In this document: piece by piece, positions 9,105 to 19,709 of the stretch | Layout of the letters: each line of letters begins with the position of its first letter | Numbering within the stretch: position 1 is the stretch's first letter | Made by a program: the position numbers and the translations under genes | Notes under the pieces: generated by a model | What the model saw: only the letters and a program-made list of their open reading frames with translations | The model's database searches: none | What the model was told of the DNA's origin: nothing | NCBI RefSeq assembly: GCF_000368265.1 | Contig: NZ_KB851219.1 | Span: forward strand, 848,454 to 912,453 | Origin: Acinetobacter brisouisimilis | Lineage (GTDB): Bacteria; Pseudomonadota; Gammaproteobacteria; Pseudomonadales; Moraxellaceae | Reading direction: 5' to 3' | DNA: 64,000 bases

Positions 9105-10502
9105 TTAGCGTAAGAATAAACGGAAAATCAGTTTCTGTAGCCATGTGCCATACGGCGGGTAAATCAGTTTCATTAAACTGAATTTTGGACGGACAAAGAC
9201 TGATTTGGCATGACTAAAAGTCAAGAAACCTTCATGTCCATGATAGTGCCCAATCCCAGAAGCTCCAACCCCACCAAACGGTAAATCATCCTGTGCGACA
9301 TGTACCAAGGTTTCATTTAAACAGATGCCACCACTATGTGTATGCTTTAAAAAGTGCTGTTGTTCCTGTTGATCATAGCCAAAATAATACAGTGCCAATG
9401 GGCGATCATGCTGGTTGATGTAAGTCATGACTTCATCAATATTTTGGTAAGTCAAGATCGGTAAAATTGAACCAAAAATCTCATTTTGCATCAGCAGCAT
9501 ATCATCATTGATATCGCAAACCAGATAATGCCCAAAATGCGCTTCATCTTCAGGATAAATACAAATTACCTGTGCGCCTTTGGCTTGAGCATCATCTAAA
9601 TACAATTTTAAGCGTTGTTTTTGGCGTTGATTAATGATTTGAGTGCAATCAGGATTATTGGATAACTCGGGGTAAAATTGACGAATGGTTTTAATATAAA
9701 GATCAATAAATTGTTGTGATAAATCTTGTGGCACAAAAACATAGTCAGGCGCGACGCAGGTTTGTCCTGAGTTAATGGCTTTACCAAAAACAATACGGCG
9801 CACAGACTCTTCTAACGGCGCATCTTTACCAATTACACTTGGAGATTTTCCACCAAGCTCAAGCGTTACAGGTGTTAAATGTTCCGATGCTGAACGCATT
9901 ACTTGCCGACCAATTGATGTTGCACCTGTAAAGAGGAGATGATCAAAGGGCAGTGCAGAAAACTGCTGTGCAACATTATGATCACCTGTTACGACGCTAA
10001 CTAAATCTTCAGGGAAAACCTGTGCAATTATTTTTTGGAAAAGCGCAGAAAAATGCGGGGTAAATTCACTCATTTTCAGCATGACCCGATTGCCTGCGGC
10101 CAATGCTTGACATAACGGACCAACGGCTAAAAATAATGGGTAATTCCACGGTACAATAATACCGACGACACCGAGTGGTTGATACATCACATAGGCTTGA
10201 GCAGGTTGAAACAGAATACTGACCTGACGGCGACTAGGTTTCATCCATTTTTTTAAGTGTTTGAGGGTATGTTGAATACCCATCACACTCGGTAAAATTT
10301 CAACCAAATGAGTCTCATCTGCACTACGATGCCCAAAATCTGCTGAAATCGCATCAATAATGTATTGCTGATGTTCAATTAACAGAGTTTTTAACTGTTT
10401 AAGCCACATACGGCGTTGTTGCAAGCTTGGATATTGGGTGGTTAAAAAAGCCTGTTTTTGTTGTTGTAGCAGGTGATTTAAATACTCGGCAGAATCAGTC
10501 AT
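9105..10502 (-). CDS. Coniferyl-aldehyde dehydrogenase-like aldehyde dehydrogenase
   Basis: NAD(P)-dependent aldehyde dehydrogenase of 465 residues. The general-base Glu is in VTLELGGKSPS and the catalytic Cys in INSGQTCVAPDY; the NAD-binding region has VPWNYPLFLAVGPL. The short N-terminus and hydrophobic C-terminal tail resemble the coniferyl-aldehyde dehydrogenase subgroup rather than betaine- or succinate-semialdehyde enzymes. The substrate is not determined; neighbours give no pathway. It ends 24 bases from the convergent regulator gene with no clear terminator between them. Confidence 0.85.
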   Translation of the reverse strand: MTDSAEYLNHLLQQQKQAFLTTQYPSLQQRRMWLKQLKTLLIEHQQYIIDAISADFGHRSADETHLVEILPSVMGIQHTLKHLKKWMKPSRRQVSILFQPAQAYVMYQPLGVVGIIVPWNYPLFLAVGPLCQALAAGNRVMLKMSEFTPHFSALFQKIIAQVFPEDLVSVVTGDHNVAQQFSALPFDHLLFTGATSIGRQVMRSASEHLTPVTLELGGKSPSVIGKDAPLEESVRRIVFGKAINSGQTCVAPDYVFVPQDLSQQFIDLYIKTIRQFYPELSNNPDCTQIINQRQKQRLKLYLDDAQAKGAQVICIYPEDEAHFGHYLVCDINDDMLLMQNEIFGSILPILTYQNIDEVMTYINQHDRPLALYYFGYDQQEQQHFLKHTHSGGICLNETLVHVAQDDLPFGGVGASGIGHYHGHEGFLTFSHAKSVFVRPKFSLMKLIYPPYGTWLQKLIFRLFLR

Positions 10503-10775
10503 TAGTTTCTTTATTATTCCTTCAACGTTCAGACGTCATGTTAACTGAAAATTCTGAACTGCAAAATTTAAGTTGTGCATTTCACGGTCAATGATTTTGT
10601 TTGTAGCCAAAAAATACCAATCTTTGGTTTGTAAACATGATTTTAGACTAAAGTCGCAAAGCGTTCGCAGTTTCATCGCAACATGTTTCATTCGTTTTAT
10701 ATGTTTCTGATATATCAGTGTTATTTAAAAGACAAATGGCTGTATTGTTGTAGAGAATACAGGAAAATTAAAATA

Positions 10776-10794
10776 ATATTGGTCAGACCATTAT
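10776..10794. promoter_or_regulatory. LldR-like operator 1
   Basis: Palindrome ATTGGTCAGACCATT centred on 10785, the TGGTNNNACCA pattern bound by the FadR/PdhR/LldR branch of GntR regulators. It lies about 160 bases before lldP, whose operon encodes LldR. Confidence 0.7.
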
Positions 10795-10801
10795 TAAAAT
10801 A

Positions 10802-10815
10802 TTCAGACCAATATT
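10802..10815. promoter_or_regulatory. Partial LldR-like site 2
   Basis: TTCAGACCAATA keeps one good GACCA half-site, 23 bases after the first operator, which suggests a second weaker site. Confidence 0.45.
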
Positions 10816-10872
10816 GATCTTTAAGTTGGCATTATTTACTATTTGATGACAAATAGGTGCTTTTTAATTTAA

Positions 10873-10887
10873 ATTGGTATGACCATT
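10873..10887. promoter_or_regulatory. LldR-like operator 3
   Basis: Palindrome ATTGGTATGACCATT centred on 10880, about 60 bases before lldP. Two strong sites about 95 bases apart resemble the looping layout known for LldR in enteric bacteria. Confidence 0.7.
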
Positions 10888-10948
10888 TTATAAAAAAGCA
10901 TTCTGGAATTCACGAAAAGTATCGCCGAAGCATTTCAAGGAGAAGAGA

Positions 10949-12616
10949 ATGCTACAACAATGGCAACAAATTTATGACCCTATTGGTAATATCTGGCTAT
11001 CTAGTTTGGTCGCTTTGATTCCAATTATTTTCTTCTTTCTTGCGCTCGCTGTATTTCGCCTGAAAGGCAGCGTGGCTGGAACGATTACTGTTGGACTGGC
11101 ATTATTGGTATCGCTTTTTGCCTATCACATGCCAACCAGTATGGCTTTCGCATCAATTATTTATGGATTCTTTTATGGGCTTTGGCCAATTTCATGGATC
11201 ATTATTGGTGCAGTATTCCTGTATAAAGTCTCTGTAAAAACAGGCCAGTTCGATGTAATTCGTTCGAGCATCCTATCTATTACGGAAGATCAGCGCCTTC
11301 AAATGCTATTGGTCGGCTTTGCTTTTGGTACTTTCCTTGAAGGTGCTGCAGGCTTTGGTGCGCCTGTTGCAATTACCGCAGCGTTGCTCGTGGGTTTAGG
11401 CTTTAAACCACTGTATGCAGCGGGTTTGTGCCTGATTGTGAACACGGCACCAGTTGCGTTTGGTGCAATGGGGATTCCGATTATTGTGGCTGGTCAGGTT
11501 TCAGGTGTAGAAACGCATGAAATTAGCCAAATGGTTGGTCGTCAATTACCGTTTGTTGTGCCAATCGTATTGATTTGGATCATGGCGATCATGGATGGCT
11601 GGCGCGGTGTGAAAGAAACTTGGCCTGCAATTTTGGTCGGTGGTGGTGCATTCTCATTGGCACAATACCTGACTTCAAACTTTGTCGGTCCTGAGCTTCC
11701 AGACATTACTGCGGCAATTTCTTCTTTGATCAGTTTGACGATTTTACTTAAGTTCTGGAAACCAAAACATATTTTCCGTTTCACTGATGAAGATGGTACG
11801 GTTATTGATAGTGCGGTTCTAGAGCAACAAAAGCAAAAACATACCGCAGGCCAAATCTTTAAGGCATGGTCTCCATTTATGATTTTGACTGCAATGGTCA
11901 CTATATGGAGTATCAAACCATTTAAAAGTTTGTTTGCCAAAGATGGTACTTTGCATGACTGGATCATTGCGATCAAAGTCCCATACTTGCATCAATTGGT
12001 ACAGAAAATGCCACCTGTAGTTGGAAAACCAACTGATTATGATGCTATTTTTAAATTTGACTGGTTCTCTGCAACAGGCACAGCGATTATTTTTGCGGCA
12101 ATCATTTCAATTATTGTCTTAAAAATGCGTCCTGCTGTAGCTGTGGCAACTTTTGCGGAAACTGTAAAAGAGTTAAAAACACCAATTTACTCAATTGGTA
12201 TGGTGTTAGCGTTCGCGTTTATTGCTAACTACTCGGGCATGTCTGCAACATTGGCGTTGGCATTAGCTCATACAGGTCGGGCATTTACCTTCTTCTCGCC
12301 ATTTTTGGGTTGGATGGGTGTGTTCCTTACGGGTTCTGATACTTCTGCAAATGCGTTGTTTAGTGCTTTACAAGCCACTACAGCACATCAAATTGGTGTA
12401 CCAGATGTGTTACTTGTCGCAGCCAATACTTCTGGTGGTGTGACAGGTAAAATGATTTCACCACAATCGATTGCCATTGCGTGTGCTGCCGTTGGTCTGG
12501 TTGGCAAAGAGTCAGATTTATTCCGCTTCACAGTGAAGCACAGTATCGCATTTACTGTGATGATTGGTATTATCATTACCCTTCAAGCCTATGTTTTTCC
12601 ATGGATGATTCCATGA
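10949..12616 (+). CDS. lldP: L-lactate permease LldP
   Basis: Inner-membrane lactate:proton symporter of the LctP family, 555 residues with about 14 hydrophobic segments. Recognisable family blocks are [20 protein letters not shown] near residue 130 and the C-terminal [15 protein letters not shown] and [19 protein letters not shown] segments. It imports D- and L-lactate for the dehydrogenases downstream. AAGGAG lies a short distance before the ATG. First gene of lldP-lldR-lldD-dld, behind the operator-rich region. Confidence 0.97.
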   Translation: MLQQWQQIYDPIGNIWLSSLVALIPIIFFFLALAVFRLKGSVAGTITVGLALLVSLFAYHMPTSMAFASIIYGFFYGLWPISWIIIGAVFLYKVSVKTGQFDVIRSSILSITEDQRLQMLLVGFAFGTFLEGAAGFGAPVAITAALLVGLGFKPLYAAGLCLIVNTAPVAFGAMGIPIIVAGQVSGVETHEISQMVGRQLPFVVPIVLIWIMAIMDGWRGVKETWPAILVGGGAFSLAQYLTSNFVGPELPDITAAISSLISLTILLKFWKPKHIFRFTDEDGTVIDSAVLEQQKQKHTAGQIFKAWSPFMILTAMVTIWSIKPFKSLFAKDGTLHDWIIAIKVPYLHQLVQKMPPVVGKPTDYDAIFKFDWFSATGTAIIFAAIISIIVLKMRPAVAVATFAETVKELKTPIYSIGMVLAFAFIANYSGMSATLALALAHTGRAFTFFSPFLGWMGVFLTGSDTSANALFSALQATTAHQIGVPDVLLVAANTSGGVTGKMISPQSIAIACAAVGLVGKESDLFRFTVKHSIAFTVMIGIIITLQAYVFPWMIP

Positions 12617-12642
12617 TTGCAGATTGACCGAAGGAAAATGAG

Positions 12643-13398
12643 ATGAAAATAGCCGATCGCGTAGTACAAAGTTTGTATGATTTGATAGAACAGCAAAGCA
12701 TGCAGGTGGGTGATCGGCTGCCTTCGGAGCGTCAACTGTGTGAACAACTGAGTGTTTCGCGTTCATCGTTACGTGAAGCATTGCAAAAGCTCTCAAGTTT
12801 GGGCGTGGTTTCCAGTCGTGTAGGTGCAGGAACTTACCTTGCAAAACGCCCACAGAGCGACTGGTCTGACCAGTTTATTCTTCAACCGTTGAGTGACTTG
12901 ATTGATCAAGATCCTTTATATCGTTTTGATGTTCAGGAAGCGCGTCTGATTTTGGAAGGTGGGACAGCATGGTACGCCGCCAAGCGCTCAACCGAAGAAG
13001 ATCGTGCCAAGATTCATTATTTCTATGATCAGGTTTTGTATTTCCAGTCGATTGGCGATGCAGATAAGGCTTCGGCATCGGATGCCAACTTTCATTTGGC
13101 GATTGCGGAAGCCTCTCACAATATTGTGCTGACGCAAATGATGCGCAGCCTGTTTGATTTACTGCAATACAACGTCGTACTCGGTCGACGCAAAATCTAT
13201 ACCGATGTCCATCAGTTTGGGCAACTCCATTTACAACACTTTCAGGTGATGGATGCCATTGATCGACAAGATCCAGAATTGGCACGCTCATCGGTGTGTG
13301 ACCATATCGAATTTATTATTCAACAAGTGCGTGCGATTGACGAAGCAGAAGCTCGTCTAAAACGCTCGTCTCGCTTAAAAAGGATCGATTTAAAATGA
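12643..13398 (+). CDS. lldR: Lactate-responsive GntR regulator LldR
   Basis: FadR-subfamily GntR regulator of 251 residues. The N-terminal winged helix includes [22 protein letters not shown] (quoted in part: [17 protein letters not shown]), and the C-terminal FCD domain binds the effector, expected to be lactate. It lies 26 bases after lldP and its end overlaps the lldD start by four bases (ATGA), so it is translationally coupled to lldD. The palindromes upstream of lldP are the likely targets. Confidence 0.94.
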   Translation: MKIADRVVQSLYDLIEQQSMQVGDRLPSERQLCEQLSVSRSSLREALQKLSSLGVVSSRVGAGTYLAKRPQSDWSDQFILQPLSDLIDQDPLYRFDVQEARLILEGGTAWYAAKRSTEEDRAKIHYFYDQVLYFQSIGDADKASASDANFHLAIAEASHNIVLTQMMRSLFDLLQYNVVLGRRKIYTDVHQFGQLHLQHFQVMDAIDRQDPELARSSVCDHIEFIIQQVRAIDEAEARLKRSSRLKRIDLK

Positions 13399-14546
13399 TC
13401 ATTTCTTCTTCTAATGACTATCGTGAAGCAGCACGCCGTCGTCTACCACCATTTTTATTTCACTATATCGATGGTGGTGCTTATGCAGAATATACTTTAA
13501 AGCGAAATGTAGAAGATTTATCGAAAATTGCGCTACGTCAGCGTGTATTAAACGACATGTCGCAGTTGAGCCTTGAAACCAAGATTTTTGATGAAACACT
13601 TTCTATGCCTGTCGCATTGTCACCTGTTGGTTTGACAGGCATGTATGCACGTCGCGGTGAAGTGCAAGCTGCGGTTGCTGCAGACAAAAAAGGCATTCCA
13701 TTTACGTTGTCTACCGTATCGGTATGTCCAATTGAAGAAGTGACGCCTGCCATTCAGCGCCCAATGTGGTTTCAGTTGTATGTGTTGCGTGACCGTGGCT
13801 TTATGAAAAATGCTTTGGAACGTGCCAAGGCAGCAGGCTGTTCAACCTTAGTGTTTACGGTTGATATGCCAGTACCTGGCGCACGTTACCGTGATGCACA
13901 CTCAGGTATGAGTGGCCCAAATGCTGCAATGCGCCGTTATTTACAAGCTTTTGCACATCCGCATTGGGCATGGAATGTGGGCTTACTCGGTCGTCCGCAT
14001 GACTTGGGCAATATCTCTAAATACTTAGGTAAGCCAACAGGTTTAGAAGATTATATTGGCTGGTTGGGTACGAACTTTGATCCATCTATTTCATGGAAAG
14101 ATCTGGAATGGATTCGTGATTTTTGGGATGGTCCAATGGTCATTAAAGGCATTTTAGACCCTGAAGATGCTAAAGATGCCGTACGTTTTGGTGCAGATGG
14201 TATTGTGGTGTCCAATCACGGTGGTCGTCAGCTAGATGGTGTGTTATCAACCACACGTGCTTTACCTGCAATTGCCGATGCTGTTAAAGGTGATCTGAAA
14301 ATCTTGGTTGATTCAGGTATTCGCAATGGTTTAGATGTTGTGCGTATGCTGGCAATGGGCGCTGACTTATGTATGTTGGGGCGCGCTTTTGTCTATGCAT
14401 TGGGTGCAGAAGGTGGGCAGGGCGTATTGAACTTACTGGAACTGATTGATAAGGAAATGCGCGTTGCCATGACCTTGACGGGCGCGAAAACCATTCAGGA
14501 TATTAACTCAGACTGTCTTGTTCATTTAGATCATCTAGCCAAATAA
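13395..14546 (+). CDS. lldD: L-lactate dehydrogenase (quinone), LldD
   Basis: FMN-dependent, membrane-associated enzyme oxidising L-lactate to pyruvate and passing electrons to quinone. The 383-residue sequence has the alpha-hydroxy-acid oxidase features: [14 protein letters not shown] near the N-terminus, the active-site [10 protein letters not shown] block near residue 275 with His and Arg, and [17 protein letters not shown] before the C-terminal part. It overlaps lldR by four bases. Confidence 0.97.
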   Translation: MIISSSNDYREAARRRLPPFLFHYIDGGAYAEYTLKRNVEDLSKIALRQRVLNDMSQLSLETKIFDETLSMPVALSPVGLTGMYARRGEVQAAVAADKKGIPFTLSTVSVCPIEEVTPAIQRPMWFQLYVLRDRGFMKNALERAKAAGCSTLVFTVDMPVPGARYRDAHSGMSGPNAAMRRYLQAFAHPHWAWNVGLLGRPHDLGNISKYLGKPTGLEDYIGWLGTNFDPSISWKDLEWIRDFWDGPMVIKGILDPEDAKDAVRFGADGIVVSNHGGRQLDGVLSTTRALPAIADAVKGDLKILVDSGIRNGLDVVRMLAMGADLCMLGRAFVYALGAEGGQGVLNLLELIDKEMRVAMTLTGAKTIQDINSDCLVHLDHLAK

Positions 14547-14562
14547 AACTAAGAGAGCTCCT

Positions 14563-16260
14563 ATGTCACAGGCAAAGCATAACAATACAATTCAGCAGTT
14601 AAAAAACATTGTTGGTGAACAGCACGTATTGACAGATGATCAGCATACGCGCATGTACCGTCAAGGACGCCGCTTTGGTGAAGGTAAGGTTTTAGCCGTA
14701 GTTGTGCCAGGGAACTTGCTAGAGCAGTGGCAGGTTTTGCAAGTCGCAGTGGATGCTGATTGTATTGTGATTATGCAGGCAGCCAATACGGGGCTAACAG
14801 GTGGCTCAACGCCTTATGGTGCAGATTATGATCGTCCTGTCGTACTCATTAGCACCCGACGTTTGGCAGGAATTCAGGTAATTAATCAGGGTAAACAAGT
14901 GATTTGTTTACCTGGCGCAACCCTTGATGCTCTGGAACGTGAACTGGCGCAATATAATCGTGAGCCACACTCGGTGATTGGCTCATCGTGTATTGGTGCT
15001 TCGGTTCTAGGCGGTGTGTGTAATAACTCAGGTGGTGCATTGGTACGCCGTGGGCCTGCCTATACCGAGCTGGCACTGTATGCGCGGGTGAATGAACAGG
15101 GCAAACTCGAACTGGTCAACCACTTGGGTGTCAATCTGGGGCAAACTCCTGAAGAAATTCTGACACGTTTACAGCAAAACAATTATCAGGCGACAGATGT
15201 TGAAAACTCGGAGCATCGCTGTGCTTCTGACCAGCATTATGTCCATGATGTATGTCAGGTCGATGAAGAAACGCCTGCACGTTTTAATGCTGACCCAAGT
15301 CGTTTGTTTGAAGCTTCAGGTTCGGCAGGCAAAGTCTGTGTCTTTGCAGTGCGTTTGGACACTTTTGAAAAGATCAAAAGTCAGGTGTTTTATATCGGTT
15401 CTAATTCAATTCATGACTTGACTGAAATTCGCCGTTACCTGTTGCAAGATTTGCCACGTATTCCAATCGCAGGTGAATATATCCACCGCGTTGCTTACGA
15501 TATCGGGGCAAAATACGGTAAAGATACCTTTGTCTTTATTGAAAAATTCGGGACAGCTAAAGTCCCTCAAGCCTTTGCCATGAAAGACAAGGTTGATGGC
15601 TTTTTGGAAAAATTTGGTGTGCGCGGCTTGACCGATAAGGTCTTGCAAATGATGACGCATTTCTTACCAGATCATTTGCCAAAACGCATGAACCAGTTTC
15701 GTGACCTGTATGAGCATCATTTGATTTTACGTATTGAAGATCAGGATGTGGTTCAGGTTCAGAAATTTCTAGCGGACTACTTTGCTCAAAATACTTCAGG
15801 TAGCTATTTCTTGTGTGATGCTGATGAAGGTCGCAAGGCATTTTTGCACCGCTTTGCAGTGGCAGGTGCAGCAATCCGTTATCGGGATACGCATCGTAGT
15901 GAAGTGGAAGATATCGTGGCGTTAGATATAGCACTGCGTCGTAATGACCGTGAATGGCTAGAAACTTTGCCAGAGGAAATGAATCAGAAAATTATTCATA
16001 AGTTGTACTATGGGCATTTTTTGTGTCATGTATTCCATCAGGACTATATCGTGAAGAAAGGTGTTGATCCTTTAGATATGGAACATCAGATGTGGAAACT
16101 GCTGGATCATCGCGGAGCAGAGTATCCTGCAGAACATAATGTCGGGCATTTGTATGTGGCTAAGCCTGCATTGAAACAGCATTATCAAAAACTAGATCCG
16201 ACCAATAGTTTTAATGTCGGGATTGGACATACCTCTAAGTTGAAATACTGGAAATCTTAA
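14563..16260 (+). CDS. dld: D-lactate dehydrogenase (quinone), Dld
   Basis: FAD-linked membrane-associated enzyme oxidising D-lactate to pyruvate. The 565-residue length fits the enteric Dld family. A PCMH-type FAD domain shows MQAANTGLTGGSTPYG near residue 70 and SSCIGASVLGGVCNNSGG near 145. The C-terminal half carries the lactate dehydrogenase membrane-binding domain. It follows lldD by 16 bases after GAGAGCTCCT and closes the operon at a strong terminator. Confidence 0.96.
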   Translation: MSQAKHNNTIQQLKNIVGEQHVLTDDQHTRMYRQGRRFGEGKVLAVVVPGNLLEQWQVLQVAVDADCIVIMQAANTGLTGGSTPYGADYDRPVVLISTRRLAGIQVINQGKQVICLPGATLDALERELAQYNREPHSVIGSSCIGASVLGGVCNNSGGALVRRGPAYTELALYARVNEQGKLELVNHLGVNLGQTPEEILTRLQQNNYQATDVENSEHRCASDQHYVHDVCQVDEETPARFNADPSRLFEASGSAGKVCVFAVRLDTFEKIKSQVFYIGSNSIHDLTEIRRYLLQDLPRIPIAGEYIHRVAYDIGAKYGKDTFVFIEKFGTAKVPQAFAMKDKVDGFLEKFGVRGLTDKVLQMMTHFLPDHLPKRMNQFRDLYEHHLILRIEDQDVVQVQKFLADYFAQNTSGSYFLCDADEGRKAFLHRFAVAGAAIRYRDTHRSEVEDIVALDIALRRNDREWLETLPEEMNQKIIHKLYYGHFLCHVFHQDYIVKKGVDPLDMEHQMWKLLDHRGAEYPAEHNVGHLYVAKPALKQHYQKLDPTNSFNVGIGHTSKLKYWKS

Positions 16261-16272
16261 GCCTGAGAAAAT

Positions 16273-16300
16273 AAAAAACCGAGTCTTGACTCGGTTTTTT
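16273..16300. terminator. Bidirectional terminator between dld and cpoB
   Basis: Perfect stem AAAAAACCGAGTC / GACTCGGTTTTTT with a two-base spacer. It serves both convergent genes. Confidence 0.93.
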
Positions 16301-16301
16301 A

Positions 16302-17150
16302 TTATGGTTTTTTGAGATAGCCTGCTTCGGCGGATTTTGGATATTGTTTCAGTAGTTGCTGGCGATATAGGTTGGCAGAAACACTATTGTGGTCGACATT
16401 CTTGGCAATACTATAAAGCTGATATAGCGCTCGCGGTGCTTTGGCAGATTGTGGATATTGTTTATTCACAACCTCATAATTCTTCTTGGCTTCTGCATAA
16501 TTGGCAGGTTCAATTGCTAAATAAAACTCGGCAAGCCAAAAGTGTGCATTACCAATATAGATGCTATTAGGATACTTTTTAATAAAATCCTGCATAGGCT
16601 TGATTGCCTGTTTAGCACCACCTTGTTTGTAAGCATCGAGTGCTAAGGTATAGGCATCCTTCTCATTTAACGGCTTTTTTGCCGGGGGTGCTCCCGTAGA
16701 TGAGCTAGCCTCATCATTAGCTGGAGCAGACGGTGGTGGTGTGGTGCTATTGGTTGCTGTTCCAGACTTACTTGAAGCATCTTCGCTACTTGCAGTATCG
16801 GATGCTGCCGAGCCATCATCACCATCCACTTTTTGTTGAAGTAGCTGTAAACGCTGGTCTAGGTCGTTGTAGTGATTGTCTAGATCTTGGCGTTGCTGGT
16901 CAATGGTATGTTGCTGTTCTTCAATGACGCCACGTAAACTACGTACTTGATTTTCAAGTTGATCAACACGTTGCATTAGTTCCCAGTTGACATTGGTTGG
17001 AATGTTGCTACTTGGTGAATTGGTTGTTGTATTGTTGCTTGATCCGCTACTATTGTTTTGGCTAAGTGATACATTTTCAATGGGTGCAGCCAACGCAGCA
17101 TATGTTGTTGTACATGCCAGCAATCCAAGCGCTAACTTTTTAAGCTTCAT
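16302..17150 (-). CDS. cpoB: Tol-Pal cell division coordinator CpoB (YbgF)
   Basis: Periplasmic protein of 282 residues that links Tol-Pal function and peptidoglycan synthesis during division. It has a signal peptide ending ALAAP near residue 22, an Asn/Ser-rich stretch, a coiled coil (about residues 55-105, rich in Gln/Leu/Asp), a Ser/Thr/Pro low-complexity linker, and C-terminal TPR repeats with KYPNSIYIGNAHFWLAE. It is orphaned here, without tol or pal genes beside it. Terminates at the shared hairpin with dld. Confidence 0.9.
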   Translation of the reverse strand: MKLKKLALGLLACTTTYAALAAPIENVSLSQNNSSGSSNNTTTNSPSSNIPTNVNWELMQRVDQLENQVRSLRGVIEEQQHTIDQQRQDLDNHYNDLDQRLQLLQQKVDGDDGSAASDTASSEDASSKSGTATNSTTPPPSAPANDEASSSTGAPPAKKPLNEKDAYTLALDAYKQGGAKQAIKPMQDFIKKYPNSIYIGNAHFWLAEFYLAIEPANYAEAKKNYEVVNKQYPQSAKAPRALYQLYSIAKNVDHNSVSANLYRQQLLKQYPKSAEAGYLKKP

Positions 17151-17381
17151 AATGAAGAACCTGAAGAAATCGAAATGAGAATGACAAGCCTAAGAGGTTT
17201 GTACAAGATTCTAGCGTTTATTTATCAACTTTACTTTGTTGAAAGCAAGCAAGCTTTACAATATTTCAGCATTTCTTCTGTAAATTTTCAAAGAAATTTT
17301 CTTGTAAGTGTCATGAATTGATCAAAATGTTTCTTTAATAATCAAACGCATCGCTTTTTATAGAAATCTCTTATTTTCATA

Positions 17382-17409
17382 TTGCATGTTAAATAAAAAT
17401 CTCTATACT
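17382..17409 (+). promoter_or_regulatory. Sigma-70 promoter of the SRP RNA
   Basis: TTGCAT (17382-17387) and TATACT (17404-17409) are spaced 16 bases apart, with the RNA 5' end expected about seven bases later. Confidence 0.7.
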
Positions 17410-17416
17410 TGTCCTT

Positions 17417-17533
<117 letters not shown>

Positions 17534-17535
17534 CA

Positions 17536-18021
17536 TTATTCTTCTTGCGTTTCTCGACGCACTGCTTTTAAAATCACATTCATATCAAAACCACGATACT
17601 GTAAAAATCGAATTTGTTTTGCCTGTAACTTTGGGTCTCTTGTCACTTCAATTCCATATTTCTTGACTTTTAACTGATACGCTTGTTCTAACCAGTCAAT
17701 CTCTTGTACCTGTTCTTGGATATAATCCTGATCCACCTGTTTTTGTTGTAAGGTTTGATAAATTCGTCGTGGCCCTTTGCCTTTACGCATTTGGCTCACA
17801 AGAACAAGTTCAGCAACGCGTTGATCACTTTGATATTGATACTGACCAAATTCTTCAAGTAGTTTTTCTACTTCTTCCGAGTCTAAAGCATAGCAATTTA
17901 ACTTTTCGCGTAGCTCAGCTTTTGAGTATTCACGTTTACAGAGTAAGGCATAGGCATAACTACGCAAACGTGTGCCTGTTAATGTCTTTTTTACTTGTTG
18001 ATCGGTCTCAATATTTTGCAT
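17536..18021 (-). CDS. recX: Regulatory protein RecX
   Basis: Modulates RecA filaments. The 161-residue protein has the family's tandem three-helix repeats and motifs such as ALLCKREYSKAELREKL near the N-terminus and KGKGPRRIYQTLQQK in the middle. It lies immediately downstream of recA in the same orientation, separated by a hairpin that probably limits read-through so that RecX is made at lower level. Its 3' end abuts the SRP RNA gene. Confidence 0.93.
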   Translation of the reverse strand: MQNIETDQQVKKTLTGTRLRSYAYALLCKREYSKAELREKLNCYALDSEEVEKLLEEFGQYQYQSDQRVAELVLVSQMRKGKGPRRIYQTLQQKQVDQDYIQEQVQEIDWLEQAYQLKVKKYGIEVTRDPKLQAKQIRFLQYRGFDMNVILKAVRRETQEE

Positions 18022-18041
18022 AAAGGTTTTCCATAAAAATC

Positions 18042-18063
18042 AAAAAACGCCCCGTAGGGCGTT
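18042..18063 (-). terminator. Attenuating terminator between recA and recX
   Basis: Stem ACGCCC/GGGCGT with a four-base loop, followed on the minus strand by TTTTTTG. As in other recA-recX pairs it may let a fraction of transcripts into recX. Confidence 0.8.
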
Positions 18064-18078
18064 CTATTGTCTGGTGAA

Positions 18079-19122
18079 TTAGCTTTCTAAAAGTTCTGCT
18101 GGTTCTTCAGTGTCCTGACTTGCAGGTGCATTAGAAGTCGTCAGTAACTGCTCGCGAATTATACGTTCAACTTCTTGAGCAATTGCAGTATTTTCTTCCA
18201 AATAACGGATCACGTTATTTTTACCCTGACCAATTTTATTGCCTTGATAAGAATACCAAGCGCCTGCTTTTTGAATGATTTCTTGTTGCACGGCAAGGTC
18301 AATGAGTTCGCCAAGCTGGTTCACGCCTTTACCATATAAAATCTGGAACAATGCTTCTTTAAATGGAGGTGCCATTTTGTTTTTGACGACTTTGACTTTG
18401 GTTTCAGAACCAATAATCTCGTCACCTTCTTTGACCTGACCAATACGGCGAATGTCTAAACGTATAGAGGCGTAGAATTTTAGCGCATTACCACCTGTTG
18501 TGGTTTCTGGGCTACCAAACATGACTCCAATCTTCATACGAATCTGGTTAATGAAAATCACCATGCAGTTTGAGCGTTTGGCATTACCTGTGATTTTACG
18601 CAAGGCTTGGCTCATCAAACGCGCCTGTAAGCCCATGTGAGAGTCACCCATTTCGCCTTCAATTTCGGCGCGTGGTGTAAGCGCAGCAACGGAGTCGACG
18701 ACGATAAGGTCAATTGCGCCTGAACGAACCAGCATATCTGCAATTTCAAGGGCCTGTTCGCCATTGTCAGGTTGAGAAACCAAAAGATTGTCAATATCTA
18801 CCCCAAGCTTACGGGCATATTGCGGGTCAAGTGCATGTTCGGCATCAATAAAGGCACAAGTGCCACCTACACGTTGACATTGTGCAATCGCTTGCAAGGT
18901 CATGGTGGTTTTACCAGAAGATTCTGGTCCGTAAATCTCGACAATACGCCCTTTAGGTAAACCGCCAATGCCTAGTGCAATATCTAAAGTCAGTGAACCT
19001 GTTGAAATCGCTTCTACTGCCTGTACGGTGTTGTCACCAAGGCGCATTACAGTGTTTTTACCGAACTGTTTTTCAATTTGGCTTAAAGCTGCATTGAGCG
19101 CTTTACTTTTATTCTCATCCAT
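18079..19122 (-). CDS. recA: Recombinase RecA
   Basis: DNA strand-exchange ATPase, 347 residues. The Walker A loop GPESSGKTT lies near residue 66, Walker [19 protein letters not shown] near 140, and loop L2 follows around [15 protein letters not shown]; the C-terminal tail is acidic. GAGG precedes the ATG. Many Acinetobacter lack a LexA-based SOS circuit, and I do not see an obvious CTG-N10-CAG box in the upstream region, consistent with that. Standard length, no intein. Confidence 0.98.
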   Translation of the reverse strand: MDENKSKALNAALSQIEKQFGKNTVMRLGDNTVQAVEAISTGSLTLDIALGIGGLPKGRIVEIYGPESSGKTTMTLQAIAQCQRVGGTCAFIDAEHALDPQYARKLGVDIDNLLVSQPDNGEQALEIADMLVRSGAIDLIVVDSVAALTPRAEIEGEMGDSHMGLQARLMSQALRKITGNAKRSNCMVIFINQIRMKIGVMFGSPETTTGGNALKFYASIRLDIRRIGQVKEGDEIIGSETKVKVVKNKMAPPFKEALFQILYGKGVNQLGELIDLAVQQEIIQKAGAWYSYQGNKIGQGKNNVIRYLEENTAIAQEVERIIREQLLTTSNAPASQDTEEPAELLES

Positions 19123-19265
19123 CTTACAACCTCAAAACGATGTAAATGTCACTATATACTCAAAGTGGATGTCTTTCATCAATCTCGTTTCCACAGGGTG
19201 CATAGTGACAGAAATAATCTGCATTTTCTATGTTAAATTACGATGCCGCGACATGGTATGTCGTG

Positions 19266-19709
19266 CTAGGCACCATCCTGATATGACCAGTATTCATCAT
19301 AATGTTGATCATTTTCTTGTTTAAATTTACCAATTTGCCGCCGATCTTTTTTGTTGGGGCGATGATCTGGTCTTGCTAAGTTATTCATTTTTCGCTGGGC
19401 GGTAATCAGTTCCCGACGAGCAACACTCACAACTGTCTCTTCATAGAGTTGTTGTGCAATCGGTGCAGAACCGCGTGTTCCAGAAAGAGCAAGAACGACA
19501 ACGGTTTTTTTATCAAAGCCTTGTTGAATGGTGAGTTCCATACCAGCTCTGATTTCTTTGGAAACTTTGACGCGTTCGCCTTGATGATGAACTTTACCAC
19601 CTTCAATAGCAGCTTTGGCTAAAGAGCGGGTTTTAAAAAAGCGTGCGACCCAAAGCCATTTGTCAACACGCATACTGTCAGCAGGAGCAGTTTCATGCTG
19701 TTTTGTCAT
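19266..19709 (-). CDS. hslR: Heat-shock ribosome-associated protein HslR (Hsp15)
   Basis: S4-domain RNA-binding protein that rescues 50S subunits carrying nascent chains. The S4 domain begins MRVDKWLWVARFFKTRSLA near residue 13, and the basic C-terminal tail is typical. The start ending at 19709 has AAGGA five bases upstream; an earlier in-frame ATG (19727) lies inside the upstream gene and lacks such a site. It overlaps the end of the HAD gene by 17 bases. The yrfG-hslR pairing is also found in E. coli. Confidence 0.93.
   Translation of the reverse strand: MTKQHETAPADSMRVDKWLWVARFFKTRSLAKAAIEGGKVHHQGERVKVSKEIRAGMELTIQQGFDKKTVVVLALSGTRGSAPIAQQLYEETVVSVARRELITAQRKMNNLARPDHRPNKKDRRQIGKFKQENDQHYDEYWSYQDGA

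Larger units (their letters stand above)
10503..10948. promoter_or_regulatory. Lactate operon control region
   Basis: AT-rich 446-bp region between the divergent aldehyde dehydrogenase and lldP. It carries the three TGGTC/GACCA-type LldR-like elements listed separately. I do not see a promoter that I can place with confidence. Confidence 0.6.
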
